A DNA stretch of 64,000 nt from Psychroserpens mesophilus (GCF_000826645.1 NZ_JXJP01000002.1:124001-188000), one strand, 5' to 3'; counted from the first letter of the stretch, positions 22,221-32,526 are shown. Notes: generated by a model from the letters alone, not told the origin. A program made the numbers and translations.

Positions 22221-22243
22221 GTGCAAATTGGATTGATTTTTGA

Positions 22244-22585
22244 ATGCATGGAATTATGATTTTAATCTCTAAATATTTGGTGCCAAAAGGCTATGTTGGA
22301 ATAACGATTTTTCCCTTCGTTTTTCTGAAACATAAGTATTTGAAAACCGATATTAATTTGGTTAATCATGAAAGAATTCATTTGAGACAACAATTAGAAC
22401 TGCTAATTGTTTTGTTTTATCTCTGGTACTTTATGGAGTTTCTAATTCGACTAATTGTTTATAAAAACTGGAATATGGCTTATAAAACTATTTCATTTGA
22501 AAGAGAAGCTTATGCAAAAGAAAAAGACCTTAATTACTTAAAATCAAGGCCTTTTTGGAATTTTATAAACTTTATAAGATTTTAA
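22244..22585 (+). CDS. Small membrane-associated protein with HExxH motif
   Basis: I do not recognise a named family. The protein is 113 aa (ATG 22244; a second in-frame ATG at 22256 gives MILISKYLVPKG). It contains NHERIH (His42, Glu43, His46), which fits HExxH, followed by a hydrophobic helix (about 52-72) and a later FEREAYAKE with Glu86 or Glu88 in a position a gluzincin third ligand could take. A small zinc metallopeptidase-like fold is an inference. It converges on the giant T9SS gene, and its last four bases overlap that gene's 3' end. Confidence 0.7.
   Translation: MHGIMILISKYLVPKGYVGITIFPFVFLKHKYLKTDINLVNHERIHLRQQLELLIVLFYLWYFMEFLIRLIVYKNWNMAYKTISFEREAYAKEKDLNYLKSRPFWNFINFIRF
22519..22554 (-). 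terminator. Probable terminator for the T9SS gene, inside the opposing CDS
   Basis: On the minus strand AGGCCTTGAT...ATTAAGGTCT pairs with two G-U pairs and is followed by TTTTTCTTTT. It lies downstream of the T9SS gene ending at 22582 but within the coding sequence at 22244-22585. Confidence 0.5.
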
Positions 22586-25500
22586 TTTTTCAAGACTATT
22601 TTTTGAGCCTTAGATACACCACTTGTTAGAGTAGCTTTTACAATATAAGTTCCAGCTGATAAGTTATGATTATTTAAAACGAATTCAGATTTGCGAATAG
22701 CGTTTTTCTCATATAAAATTCTGCCTAGCAGGTCATATACTATAACCGAATCTATTGGACTTCTATCTGAATTGATTTTAATATAATCGCCTTTAGGAAC
22801 AATGATGCTTAAAGCACTTAATTCCAATTCGCTCATACTTAACGCTTCATTAGTATATCTTAATATAAATCTGGTATCATAATCTATTGCTTCAGTTTCA
22901 GTAAACGTATAAGGAGCAGCTCTTAAATCATGAATTATACCAGTATTTAAATCTTCTAAATAGATGTTTTGATTCTCATCTAAAAACAGTCCGTCTACAT
23001 TGTTTATTGCAATTGTATATTGTCCTGGTTGAGGAATTACTGTTCCTAATGGAACTTGATCATTCGGATCAAAAGGTAAGGCACGTCCCTGAATAATCAT
23101 ACGTTGATTTCCAATCTTAGAATACATGCTCAAACTATTAACTTCTCTTGCATAGGCGTCATATAATCGGTCTTTTTCTTGAGTAGCTCCTTCAATATAG
23201 CCTACTAAGATACTAGATGTTGATCCGTTTTGGTCTATTAAATTTAGCCATATACGGTGTCGCTCAATAGCATTTGAGTCAGAATCTTCGTTTGAATTTC
23301 TATAAAAAGCAGTGTTACTATGCGATCTATCACGCATACTGTTATTGAATGTGACACTACCACTTTCGTTGTCATTTAAGGCTAGTACAAAGAAGCCTTG
23401 ACCTGAAGCAATCTTTCCTGCAAAGGTTTCATCATCATATGTATTTGTTCCAGAGAAATTATAGGTTGTATAATCAGCAACATCATAAGTGAGTGAATAA
23501 TCTTCATAGAACGAGTCACCATTATTGCCAATTTGTGTGCCATGAGTCCATATATGCACGGCACCTTCTATAATAGAATTACTCGGATGTGTCAAAAATG
23601 TTTGCGCATCTAAAGCAGAAGGATAAGGATTTCCTAAGAGATTCCAGTTATCATCAAAAGGCGTTACAGTTAAATCATCTACGCCATAAGGATTATAGGT
23701 ATAATTACTGTTTCCAAAACTATTATTTCCACTAAGTATTTGTTGGGTAATAACACCATTATTTGGCACTCCATTAAATACAGCTGTAGCGATTGAAGCA
23801 CCTGCTGTGTGATTTGTTGGAGCTCTTACAATGTAACCTTTACCGAGAGCCATGTTGCCAGAACTATAAGGATCCCAATTTCCATAACAAATTGGCATGC
23901 CACCAGTAGGCAGAGTACCTGGAGCATTAGTTCCGGTAGGAACAGTTGGAGTCCATTGATAAATATAATTAGAAGGCGTGAAACCACCATAAACAGTAGA
24001 TACATCAAACCCTTGTACAGGACTCGACCAGTAAACATAATCTGTAAGCCTGATATTAGTATTTCTATCGAGTGTAATATTTCCTGAATTTGCAGCACTA
24101 GGTGTTGGTACTGTCGTACTATCATACACCTGAATTAAGCTGGCATCATCTTGAACAAATAGTTCACCAGAACCTTGAATGTCTATATAATCTTGAATTG
24201 TTAAGGAAGACGCAAAACCATTACTATTTGTATCTGATGTTAAAGTCAGTGTAGCTCCGTTTTCAATGACCATGTATAAACCATCTCCATTAGCATCATC
24301 ATAAATGATTGGGTCATTTGCTGTTGCCGGAATAATTACGCAATCGGCAGCAGTCGGTACCAAATTGTCAGACCAGTTAGTTGGTTCCATCCAATCACTT
24401 GATGTTGATCCATCCCAGACTTTTCCGTTATGGGTAATCACAATTTCATCCGTGAGTGTTACTGTTGAACCACTGCATGTGGTATACGTGGATATTGCAG
24501 TATATGTTCCAGCAGCAGATACAGTATATGTATTGGTTGTTGCATCTGGTGTTCCTGAAGTGTCCGTTCCGTTATACCATTCCACACCTGTAAGTCTAGA
24601 ATTACCACTAGGTACAAATCGCCAAGCTTCGTTGGTGGTTTCCCAGTTGGTGTCTAAACCATTTCTACAAGGGGCAACAGAATATTGATTGTTTGGTAAT
24701 AAAGGCGTAATGTCACCTTGTATACCCACAATAGCATTACCTCCATTCCATGGGTTAACGTCACCATTTTCAATTCTTTTTTCTTCAATATAGACTTCAA
24801 TAATATTCGTTGTTTCATATAAAACGATTAAACCAGAATATAATCTAGAAGCATCACTATACATTGGGATGTCGCGCCAACTGGCAACAAATAACCTACA
24901 TCCTGGAGTACCTTGAGTTCTAGTGGTTATTGCATTAGCCGGAAGACCTCTAGGATCTATATCATGATATACACCATAGATTGTCTGTTCAAATAAAGAA
25001 TTTGCCGTACTTGGTAAATCATCACTGAAATCATAATCACAAGAAGTACCAGGTGTATTTGTACCAGTCATAAAATAAGGTGCACCTGGAGCATTAATAT
25101 CAAATGTAATCATACTGTTTGCTCCTGCTAATGTATAGTCATATTCATTGTCATAAAAACAAAAAGGAAATCCTATAGCGGTAGGATCATCTGCCCAATA
25201 ATCATCGTTAGTAATAGATGAATTATCTATTGTTGCTCCTGAACTTCTTATAGTTTCATAAGGTATTTTAATTACATCATAAGATGTTGTTTCATTCATT
25301 TGTGCGTTGGTTGCTAATTCTATAGTATTCGCATTACAACCTATGGTATAATCAGGATTCGAATTGTATGGTGTTATCGCAAAAGGATCAATACCAACTT
25401 CTGCAATTACCATTTCACAAACGTTAGGTGTATAATCAAGATCAACACAACCAGTATTAAAGCTTATAGTAAACCAAATGCCGTTATCAACAGCATTACA

Positions 25501-27660
25501 AACACTTCTAACAAAAACGTAATACATTGTGTTTGCAACTAGTCCTGTTAAGTTAATACTAGTTCCAGTAGTTGTTCCAGTTATATCTCCTGCAGGTGTT
25601 GAAGTTGTATTGTCTGTTGAGATGATATATTCATAACCATTACCTGGTGGCGTTGTAGGATCAGTCCAACTCACAGTGGCAGTTGTTGTAGTTGTTGCAA
25701 ATGCAGTTAGATTTTCAGGATTAGAATTACAGTTTAAAGGTGTTACAATTAAAGTGTAATCATGCGTTTCACTATCGTCGTCAAAACCGCAAGACGATGG
25801 ATCACTATTGAGCCAATCTGAGCGTACCCTCATTCTATAGGATCCTCCTGCAACTGCTGCTACTGTAAAACTTCCAACTGTCGGGTCACTATATCCTGGG
25901 GAGTCATAAACTTTTTCACCTCCATCCACAAAATCACCATCATTGTTCCAGTCTACCCAAATATTGGTTTCAAAAGTACCTCCAACAAAATTAATAGTAA
26001 AATCAATGTTAGAACTAGCAAATTGCTCAACACTCAAGGTCGTAAAATTGCCATATCCATTTGTTGAAAACCCTGTTCCAGTATGGTTGATATTAGTGAT
26101 AGCACCAGTTGTTATGAAATCATCTATATAATAATTGGTGTCACTTGAAGACGGACTACAATAAGTGTCTGTTGTTTCATTACCTGTTAAAGGGCTCACC
26201 GTATTGTATAGTGGTCCACCAGTACAACCCACATCATTAAAAGCATAGATAAAGAAATAATATGTTGTATTTGCTGTGAGTCCAGTAGCAGAAAAATTAA
26301 GATTTGTATCATTATCTACAACAGTGGCACCCAATGCAGTATTACCTATAGCGTAAGTTGTACCATTTGTAGGCGCAGTTGGTGCTGTTCCAGTGGTATT
26401 CATCAAAACCAAGTAATTTGAAGATGCTGGTGCAGATGCCGTAAAACTACCATCAATGGTTGAATTGGTCACTGCGCCAAACGTTAAACCTGTAGGTTGT
26501 GCCAAAGGCGTAACACATGGGCCTGGTACTGTTACAGATATGGTATAGTCCTCAAAACACGCAAAGGAACCCGTGTAGCATGGATCTGTCATGGGTCCAA
26601 AATCCATTCCTCCAATACGCATTCTATGTAATCCAGTACCTAATCCTGAAGTTGAAGCTCCAACTGGGATAGTAATTGATGCGGCTAGAGTCGTTGGATT
26701 TGCTCCTAAAGAAGTTCCAGTGTAGGCGACTTCGCCAGCATCAGCAAAATCAAAATCATCGTTCCAGTCTACCCAAATGGTAGTGTCATAGGTGTATCCT
26801 GTTTGATAGGTTATATTTATTGGTAATGCTGAACCTTCTGTTCCCGTACCAATCATAGCGGAATAATCACCATAATTACCAGCTTCTGCGCCTGTTGTAT
26901 TATTCACAGCACCAAATGACACATTGGTAATGCCTAAATTATCAACACTTGTAGGATTGGGAGTACAGTAACTTGTGTTTGTATCAGATATTAAAGAAAT
27001 ATTATCTATAGCTATAGGTGGATTACCTCCAAGTGAAGCGTCATTGCGCCATTCAAAAACTAATCTAAATGTTGTTCCAGCATAAGCTGTAGGTAGGGTT
27101 TCCGTACTATTTTGCCATGTATATTGCTCACTGTAATTTCCGCCAACCTGAATTCTACCAGTAGGAGCCGTTCCAGCCGCTCCAATTTCTGTGCCGTAAG
27201 TTGGTGTCCAAGTCGTTGGTACAAGCCAAATACGCATTCTGTCATACGTAGTTTCTCCATCACATATCCAATCAAAATTTAATGTGATATTTGATTCTCC
27301 AGCAGGAACCGTTATATCGCGATAAATGTGGGTCACTCTTCCGTTATTATTCGCATAAGTGTGAGGAGGAGGGTTTGCATTTCTAGCATTGGTAACATAA
27401 GCCGCACGTATGCCAGTAAATCCAGTAGTAGCTCCAGTATTACAAACCCATTGGTTTTGAGTTGCACCACCAGTTGTGGCAGTCCATCCATTGGCAGCAA
27501 AAGTTGTACCTAATTCAAAACCACCATTGGTCGCTGGATTTAAATGTGTTGTTTGAGAATGACCTTGAAAATCAATAGCAAAACAAATTAAAAACAGTAG
27601 GCATAATCCTGCATACTTTACTTTTTTGTAAAAAGTATCTAAAAGTAATTTTTTAATCAT
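22582..27660 (-). CDS. Giant secreted protein with GEVED and fibronectin III domains and T9SS type A sorting domain
   Basis: A 1692-aa exported protein with an N-terminal signal (residues about 15-36). From the N-terminus: a jelly-roll-like region ending in FEWRNDASLGGNPPIAIDNI (about 80-210); a GEVED domain with WVDWNDDFDFADAGE (about 245-380); an fnIII-like repeat (about 385-500); a second GEVED with WVDWNNDGDFVDGGE (about 560-650); another fnIII; and a unique beta-rich middle. The C-terminal half from about residue 1130 is shared with the next gene. The last 80 residues (YIKINSDRSPIDSVIVYDLLGR...AGTYIVKATL) are a type A T9SS sorting signal, so the protein is exported by the gliding/T9SS machinery and probably surface-attached or released. 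Ligand unknown. Confidence 0.9.
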   Translation of the reverse strand: MIKKLLLDTFYKKVKYAGLCLLFLICFAIDFQGHSQTTHLNPATNGGFELGTTFAANGWTATTGGATQNQWVCNTGATTGFTGIRAAYVTNARNANPPPHTYANNNGRVTHIYRDITVPAGESNITLNFDWICDGETTYDRMRIWLVPTTWTPTYGTEIGAAGTAPTGRIQVGGNYSEQYTWQNSTETLPTAYAGTTFRLVFEWRNDASLGGNPPIAIDNISLISDTNTSYCTPNPTSVDNLGITNVSFGAVNNTTGAEAGNYGDYSAMIGTGTEGSALPINITYQTGYTYDTTIWVDWNDDFDFADAGEVAYTGTSLGANPTTLAASITIPVGASTSGLGTGLHRMRIGGMDFGPMTDPCYTGSFACFEDYTISVTVPGPCVTPLAQPTGLTFGAVTNSTIDGSFTASAPASSNYLVLMNTTGTAPTAPTNGTTYAIGNTALGATVVDNDTNLNFSATGLTANTTYYFFIYAFNDVGCTGGPLYNTVSPLTGNETTDTYCSPSSSDTNYYIDDFITTGAITNINHTGTGFSTNGYGNFTTLSVEQFASSNIDFTINFVGGTFETNIWVDWNNDGDFVDGGEKVYDSPGYSDPTVGSFTVAAVAGGSYRMRVRSDWLNSDPSSCGFDDDSETHDYTLIVTPLNCNSNPENLTAFATTTTTATVSWTDPTTPPGNGYEYIISTDNTTSTPAGDITGTTTGTSINLTGLVANTMYYVFVRSVCNAVDNGIWFTISFNTGCVDLDYTPNVCEMVIAEVGIDPFAITPYNSNPDYTIGCNANTIELATNAQMNETTSYDVIKIPYETIRSSGATIDNSSITNDDYWADDPTAIGFPFCFYDNEYDYTLAGANSMITFDINAPGAPYFMTGTNTPGTSCDYDFSDDLPSTANSLFEQTIYGVYHDIDPRGLPANAITTRTQGTPGCRLFVASWRDIPMYSDASRLYSGLIVLYETTNIIEVYIEEKRIENGDVNPWNGGNAIVGIQGDITPLLPNNQYSVAPCRNGLDTNWETTNEAWRFVPSGNSRLTGVEWYNGTDTSGTPDATTNTYTVSAAGTYTAISTYTTCSGSTVTLTDEIVITHNGKVWDGSTSSDWMEPTNWSDNLVPTAADCVIIPATANDPIIYDDANGDGLYMVIENGATLTLTSDTNSNGFASSLTIQDYIDIQGSGELFVQDDASLIQVYDSTTVPTPSAANSGNITLDRNTNIRLTDYVYWSSPVQGFDVSTVYGGFTPSNYIYQWTPTVPTGTNAPGTLPTGGMPICYGNWDPYSSGNMALGKGYIVRAPTNHTAGASIATAVFNGVPNNGVITQQILSGNNSFGNSNYTYNPYGVDDLTVTPFDDNWNLLGNPYPSALDAQTFLTHPSNSIIEGAVHIWTHGTQIGNNGDSFYEDYSLTYDVADYTTYNFSGTNTYDDETFAGKIASGQGFFVLALNDNESGSVTFNNSMRDRSHSNTAFYRNSNEDSDSNAIERHRIWLNLIDQNGSTSSILVGYIEGATQEKDRLYDAYAREVNSLSMYSKIGNQRMIIQGRALPFDPNDQVPLGTVIPQPGQYTIAINNVDGLFLDENQNIYLEDLNTGIIHDLRAAPYTFTETEAIDYDTRFILRYTNEALSMSELELSALSIIVPKGDYIKINSDRSPIDSVIVYDLLGRILYEKNAIRKSEFVLNNHNLSAGTYIVKATLTSGVSKAQKIVLKN

Positions 27661-27996
27661 AGGTATCAGATTTAATGCATAACAAAATGAAGCTACGCAA
27701 ATAGCTAGATTGATGTAGGTACCACTATGTTAGATAGAAATGTGACGTATATAGCCAACAATGTAATTAAAATCTAATAAATTTAACAAAAAATTAATGA
27801 TTATTTCTGATTTTTTGTTAAAGTGTTTTTGTTTGGGGTTGAAAGACCTATCCTATCTGGTAATCATGTTATTATGATGGTTTCGCGATATCTAAGATTT
27901 TTTCATATTCAGATTTTAAATGAATAGAAAATACCGTAAAGTTATGAGTTGCTATAAATTATTTTTCGAGTAGTTAATAGCATTTAAACCACAAAC
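27661..27996. other. Long AT-rich spacer between the two T9SS genes
   Basis: This roughly 340-base stretch, up to the terminator of the upstream gene, holds no gene or repeat that I can support. It should contain the promoter of the 22582-27660 gene on the minus strand, but I find no clear TAnnTTTG match. Confidence 0.5.
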
Positions 27997-28040
27997 AAAA
28001 AAAGGTCTTGATTTTTTAAAAAATCAAGACCTTTTTTTTT
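27997..28040 (-). terminator. Strong terminator after the second T9SS gene
   Basis: Perfect 16-base arms (AAGGTCTTGATTTTTT and its complement) followed by an A/T-run, 20 bases after the 28060-31470 gene stop. It is symmetrical enough to work both ways. Confidence 0.9.
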
Positions 28041-28059
28041 ATTTGAATATACGGTTAAC

Positions 28060-31000
28060 TTACCGTTTTAATATCACTTTTTGAGTTTTAAATAAGCCAT
28101 TACTCAGTGTCACTTTAACGACATACGAGCCACTTGATAAGTTATGGTTGTTTATAACAAATTCTAAATCATCAATATTAGTTTGTTCAATTAATGATCT
28201 ACCTAAAAGATCGTAAACTGTAACAGAATTAATGCTACTGTTATAAGAATTAATTTTAATATAGTCGCCTTTAGGAGCAATGATTTTTAAAGCATTTAAT
28301 TCAGTTTCATTAATACTTAATGCGTCATCTGTATATCTCAGTACAAAACGATCTTCATAGCTTTCGTTATCTGCAACAGTAAATACATAAGGCGCAGCTT
28401 TTAAGTTATGAATTAAATTTGTGTGTGTGTCTTCCAAATAGATATTCTGATCATCATTTAAGAATAAACCATCCACATTTTTGATAGCTAAGGTATATTG
28501 TCCAGCCACAGGAATTACAGCTCCCAGAGGTATTTGGTCATATTGGTCAAATGGTAAACCTTTACCTTGTATAATCATGCGTTCGTCATTGATTTTAGAA
28601 TATAAACTTAAATTATTTGACTCTCGTGCGAAGGCATCGTATAATCTATCTTTTTCTTCTGTTGCTCCTTCGATGTAACCGACCAAAATGTTAGATGATA
28701 ATCCGTTTTCATTATCTATTAAATCTAACCAGATACGGTGACGTTCAATGGCATTGGTATCATTTGTGGAATCAGCATTTCTATAAAAATCAGTATTACT
28801 AATACCAGCACCTCTCATACTATTATTAAATGTCACACTACCTGATTCGTTATCGTTCAATGCTAATACAAAGAAGCTTTGTCCAGAGCCTATATTGCCA
28901 CTAAAAACAGGATTAGGATTTGTTACACCTAATAAATTATAAGTTATATAATCTGAAGGGCTATACGATAATAAAAAGTCATCGTAAAACGAATCTCCGT
29001 TATTTCCAATTTGAGTACCGTGAGTCCAAATATGAACAGCACCTTCAATAATACTATTACTTGGATGCGTCAGGAAAGCGTCTGCATCAAGTGCTGAAGG
29101 ATAAGGGTTTCCAATTAAATTCCAGTTATCATCTTTATCTGTAACGGTTATCATATCTGTACCATAAGGACTGTACATAAATGTGCCTCCCGTATAATCA
29201 CCACTGTCTAGAGCCTGGGTAATCACGCCATTGTTAGGAACACCATTAAATGTTGCTGTTGCTGTTGAAACTGTAGCCGTGTGATTGGTTGGTCCTTGGA
29301 TGATATATCCTTTTCCTGGAGACATGTTACCAGACGAAAGAGCGTTCCAATTTCCGGTAATAACTGCAACAGGACCTGGAGGTGGTGAAAAATAACCAGT
29401 CGCTGTTGTAGGAAGCCACTCATAAATACGATTCGTTGGTGTAAAAGCTCCATATACGTCAGATACATCAAATCCTTGAACAGGACTAGACCAATAAACA
29501 TAATCTGTTTGTCTGATGCTTGTATTTCTATTTAATAAAATATCACCACTATTTGCTTGAGATGGCGAATCGCTAACTTGTATTAAACTTGCGCCATCAG
29601 GAATGATTAATGAGCCACCTGCTTGCACGATAACTGCGTCTTGTAAGGTTAAAGATGATGCCAAACTATTAGCATTTCCGTCTGATGATAAATTTACAGA
29701 AGCTCCTGTTTCAATAGTTATATTATAGCCATCTGCATTTAAATCATCATTAATTATCGGGTCATTAGGTGTGCCTGAAGGAATGAAAACACATTCCGAA
29801 GGACTAGGTACAAAATTTCTATTCCAATTGAGAGGATTAAACCAATCAGCTGATGCCGAACCATCCCAAACCATGCCAATCACATAATCAGCCTGAACTC
29901 TTACACCAGGAGTAGTTGGACATTCAACCCAAAATGAGTAAATACCTGGAGTGTTTGTATCAGGTAATCCTGAACCAGCGACACCAACAGGATTAAAACC
30001 GTCGCCAGAACCTATAGAAGTTCCTCCAACTGCTGTGGTAAACCAATCGGGTTGGGGCGTTGTAGTAGCAAAGCTGATGTTCCATGTGTAAGGTCCTGAG
30101 ATCGTTACTGGTCCGAAACCAAACACTGTGGTTATTAAAGTATAGTTGACGCCAGCAGTAAGGTTCGCTGTTATTTGTGGCTCATTACTAACCGGATTAG
30201 AATCGTCATCACCAGCAATAAAACCTGGTCCACATATTCCAGGAGTAAATCCAGCCTCGACAATATAACCCATCCCATCATAAGCAGCACTAGTAGCCAT
30301 TTCAAATACATAATCACCCGTTACGGTAACAGTAAAATTTGTGGCTGTATAATTTGCAGTATCAGGCGGGTCAAATTGACAAGGATCAGTACTTACTTGA
30401 AAAATGCCAAGTTGATTTGCAATAGGGTCAGTTGCTGCGTTTAAATTTCCATTAATAGTATTTCCTAAACTGGTAGTTCCTGCTACTGCTCCACACGTAA
30501 TCCCAATGTCTGAGGTAAGTTCACGAGGAAACTCACCAGGACAATCCATAATCACGCCATGGGTGCCAACAGGTACTGGCGTAGTAATACATATATCAAA
30601 TGTACCATTATTATCATTTCCAAATTCCCATACTCTAATGTAAACAATTTCACCAGGTGCTCTGCCAGTGATTGTAATAGAAGACATAAAACCATTTGCA
30701 CTACTATCATCATCACATGCTAAAAGTGTTAAGCCACCACAAGTACCTGAATATACTGCAAGCCCACTGTCAGTTATAACTCCAGTGTCCATGTCAATTG
30801 TAAAATCTCCCGTAGAATTAACTTCATAAGAAAACCAAACATCACCTCCTAAATAGCTAGAACAACCAGGAGCAGGAAGTTCTCCAGAATCTGTTGCTGC
30901 TTCGTTAGTGAATGTTTGATATAAACAGTTTACATTGGAATATAATTCAATAGCATCAGCACACAAATCGTTTGAGGGTGGTACGGCAGGAGCAGAAATT

Positions 31001-31470
31001 GTTAATGTGAATTGTGGAGTACCTCCAAAGGTTGCGCCATCAACAACGATATAATAGGTGCCAATAGGTAGGTTAATGGTGACAGTGCCATTTCTGTTAC
31101 CAGCAGTATAAAAGCCACCTAAACAGTCGCCTGGAACAACAGGGCAAGCAGGAAATACAGATAGCGTCTTAAATGTGCTTCCTGTGACCGTATATGAGAA
31201 CGTGTGGTCACCAGCAGTGGTCACATTAATGGAGTAAACACCATCGATAGCACCTGCAGCGAAACCAGGAAAAGCAGCCGCACCTACACAAGTGGGTATG
31301 GCTGTATAAGAGTTAGAAAGTCCTGCTGTGCTTTGTAACCCTGTATTGAGTGTGCCTCCAGGAATTAAAGTAAGCGGTGTAGCTGATGCACAATCTTCTC
31401 CAGGCGCTTGACCCAAAGTGAGTTGTGTAGTACATATCAATAAAAAAAAGAAAAGTAGCTTTTTAATCAT
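28060..31470 (-). CDS. Large secreted T9SS type A cargo protein, paralogue of the neighbour
   Basis: This 1136-aa protein has a signal peptide (MIKKLLFFFLLICTTQLTLG, cleaved before QAPG). The N-terminal half holds beta-sandwich segments resembling pre-peptidase or DUF-type domains (GTYYIVVDGATFGGTPQFTL near 140; TNEAATDSGELPAPGCSSY and FTIDMDTG near 185-225). From about residue 560 it is collinear with the neighbour: WDGSASADWFNPLNW, TDYVYWSSPVQGFDVSDVYG, NWNLIGNPYPSALDADAFL, SIIEGAVHIWTHGTQIGNNG, then the C-terminal sorting domain ending GSYVVKVTLSNG. The two genes look like a tandem duplication in which the N-terminal halves differ. No catalytic motif is visible. Confidence 0.88.
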   Translation of the reverse strand: MIKKLLFFFLLICTTQLTLGQAPGEDCASATPLTLIPGGTLNTGLQSTAGLSNSYTAIPTCVGAAAFPGFAAGAIDGVYSINVTTAGDHTFSYTVTGSTFKTLSVFPACPVVPGDCLGGFYTAGNRNGTVTINLPIGTYYIVVDGATFGGTPQFTLTISAPAVPPSNDLCADAIELYSNVNCLYQTFTNEAATDSGELPAPGCSSYLGGDVWFSYEVNSTGDFTIDMDTGVITDSGLAVYSGTCGGLTLLACDDDSSANGFMSSITITGRAPGEIVYIRVWEFGNDNNGTFDICITTPVPVGTHGVIMDCPGEFPRELTSDIGITCGAVAGTTSLGNTINGNLNAATDPIANQLGIFQVSTDPCQFDPPDTANYTATNFTVTVTGDYVFEMATSAAYDGMGYIVEAGFTPGICGPGFIAGDDDSNPVSNEPQITANLTAGVNYTLITTVFGFGPVTISGPYTWNISFATTTPQPDWFTTAVGGTSIGSGDGFNPVGVAGSGLPDTNTPGIYSFWVECPTTPGVRVQADYVIGMVWDGSASADWFNPLNWNRNFVPSPSECVFIPSGTPNDPIINDDLNADGYNITIETGASVNLSSDGNANSLASSLTLQDAVIVQAGGSLIIPDGASLIQVSDSPSQANSGDILLNRNTSIRQTDYVYWSSPVQGFDVSDVYGAFTPTNRIYEWLPTTATGYFSPPPGPVAVITGNWNALSSGNMSPGKGYIIQGPTNHTATVSTATATFNGVPNNGVITQALDSGDYTGGTFMYSPYGTDMITVTDKDDNWNLIGNPYPSALDADAFLTHPSNSIIEGAVHIWTHGTQIGNNGDSFYDDFLLSYSPSDYITYNLLGVTNPNPVFSGNIGSGQSFFVLALNDNESGSVTFNNSMRGAGISNTDFYRNADSTNDTNAIERHRIWLDLIDNENGLSSNILVGYIEGATEEKDRLYDAFARESNNLSLYSKINDERMIIQGKGLPFDQYDQIPLGAVIPVAGQYTLAIKNVDGLFLNDDQNIYLEDTHTNLIHNLKAAPYVFTVADNESYEDRFVLRYTDDALSINETELNALKIIAPKGDYIKINSYNSSINSVTVYDLLGRSLIEQTNIDDLEFVINNHNLSSGSYVVKVTLSNGLFKTQKVILKR

Positions 31471-31565
31471 AATCTTTTAAATTTAAGGCATAACAACATT
31501 GACTATAATACAGGCAATTTTGTAGGATTTATAAGATTCGATCAGTACTCTTAGGGAATAATGAC

Positions 31566-31573
31566 CAAATTTA
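31566..31573 (-). promoter_or_regulatory. Possible -7 box (TAAATTTG) for the second T9SS gene
   Basis: A perfect TAnnTTTG match on the minus strand about 95 bases before the start; no clear -33 TTTG partner. Confidence 0.35.
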
Positions 31574-31629
31574 GTCAAAAATAAATAAATTTAACAGAAA
31601 TTTGTTGATTTATTAACTTATTTGATGAA

Positions 31630-32520
31630 GTGCTTATTTTTATGGATAAAAACCTTATTTCTATTGACAACCATGTTTTTATAAAGCCTGAATACCTTAA
31701 CCATCCTTACGTTTCTGGTAATAAATTGAGGAAGCTCAAATACAATTTAATTGCGGCAAAAAAGAGAGAAAAAAAGGTGATATTGACTTTTGGAGGCGCT
31801 TTTTCAAATCATATTGCTGCAGTTGCTTATGCAGGAAAAGAACAAGGGTTTCAAACCATTGGAATTATTAGGGGAGACGAGTTGAAAAATGTAAAACCAT
31901 TAAATGCCACGCTGTCATTTTCAAAAACGTGTGGTATGTCGTTTAAATTTGTTTCCAGAGCGCATTACAGAAATCGAATGTCTCAAGATTTTATTGCCCA
32001 ATTGGAAGAAGAGTTTGGTGAATTTTTTCTAATTCCTGAGGGAGGAACCAACGCACTGGCTGTTAAAGGTTGTGAGGAAATTCTTGAAGATACAGATTTG
32101 AACTATGATTATGTCTGTTGTTCAGTTGGTACTGGAGGTACTATTTCTGGTTTAATAAATTCTAGTAGTACCAATCAAAAAATTATTGGTTTTCCGGCAT
32201 TAAAAGGTGATTTTTTAAGAGAAGAAATCACTAAATTTGTATCTAAATCCAATTGGGAGCTTATTGATGATTATCACTTTGGAGGATATGCCAAAATAAA
32301 TGACGATTTAATTCAGTTTATAAATCGGTTTAAGGATAATCATAAAGTGCCCTTAGATCCTATTTACACAGGTAAAATGATGTATGGTATTTATGATTTA
32401 ATTTCTAGAGGTTTTTTTAAAAAAGGCTCAAAAATATTAGCAATTCATACAGGAGGTTTGCAAGGTATTGCAGGTATGAATGTAAAATTGAAACAACAAA
32501 ATAAGCCCTTAATCGTTTAA
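31630..32520 (+). CDS. PLP-dependent ACC deaminase/D-cysteine desulfhydrase family protein
   Basis: A fold-type II PLP enzyme of 296 aa related to 1-aminocyclopropane-1-carboxylate deaminase and D-cysteine desulfhydrase; the real substrate cannot be told. The PLP lysine lies in NHPYVSGNKLRKLKYNL (near residue 28) and is followed by ILTFGGAFSNHIAAVAYAG. A phosphate-binding SVGTGGTISGL lies near 178 and IHTGGLQGIAG near the C-terminus. The N-terminus is short compared with relatives. The start may be the GTG at 31630 or the ATG at 31642. It is the first gene of a three-gene run with 5-6 base gaps. Confidence 0.85.
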   Translation: MLIFMDKNLISIDNHVFIKPEYLNHPYVSGNKLRKLKYNLIAAKKREKKVILTFGGAFSNHIAAVAYAGKEQGFQTIGIIRGDELKNVKPLNATLSFSKTCGMSFKFVSRAHYRNRMSQDFIAQLEEEFGEFFLIPEGGTNALAVKGCEEILEDTDLNYDYVCCSVGTGGTISGLINSSSTNQKIIGFPALKGDFLREEITKFVSKSNWELIDDYHFGGYAKINDDLIQFINRFKDNHKVPLDPIYTGKMMYGIYDLISRGFFKKGSKILAIHTGGLQGIAGMNVKLKQQNKPLIV

Positions 32521-32526
32521 TAATTT

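Noticed and set aside
23809-24688. Plus-strand open frames inside the giant T9SS gene
   Set aside because: Low-complexity beta-repeat DNA leaves the opposite frames open by chance; the minus-strand frame has domains and a sorting signal.
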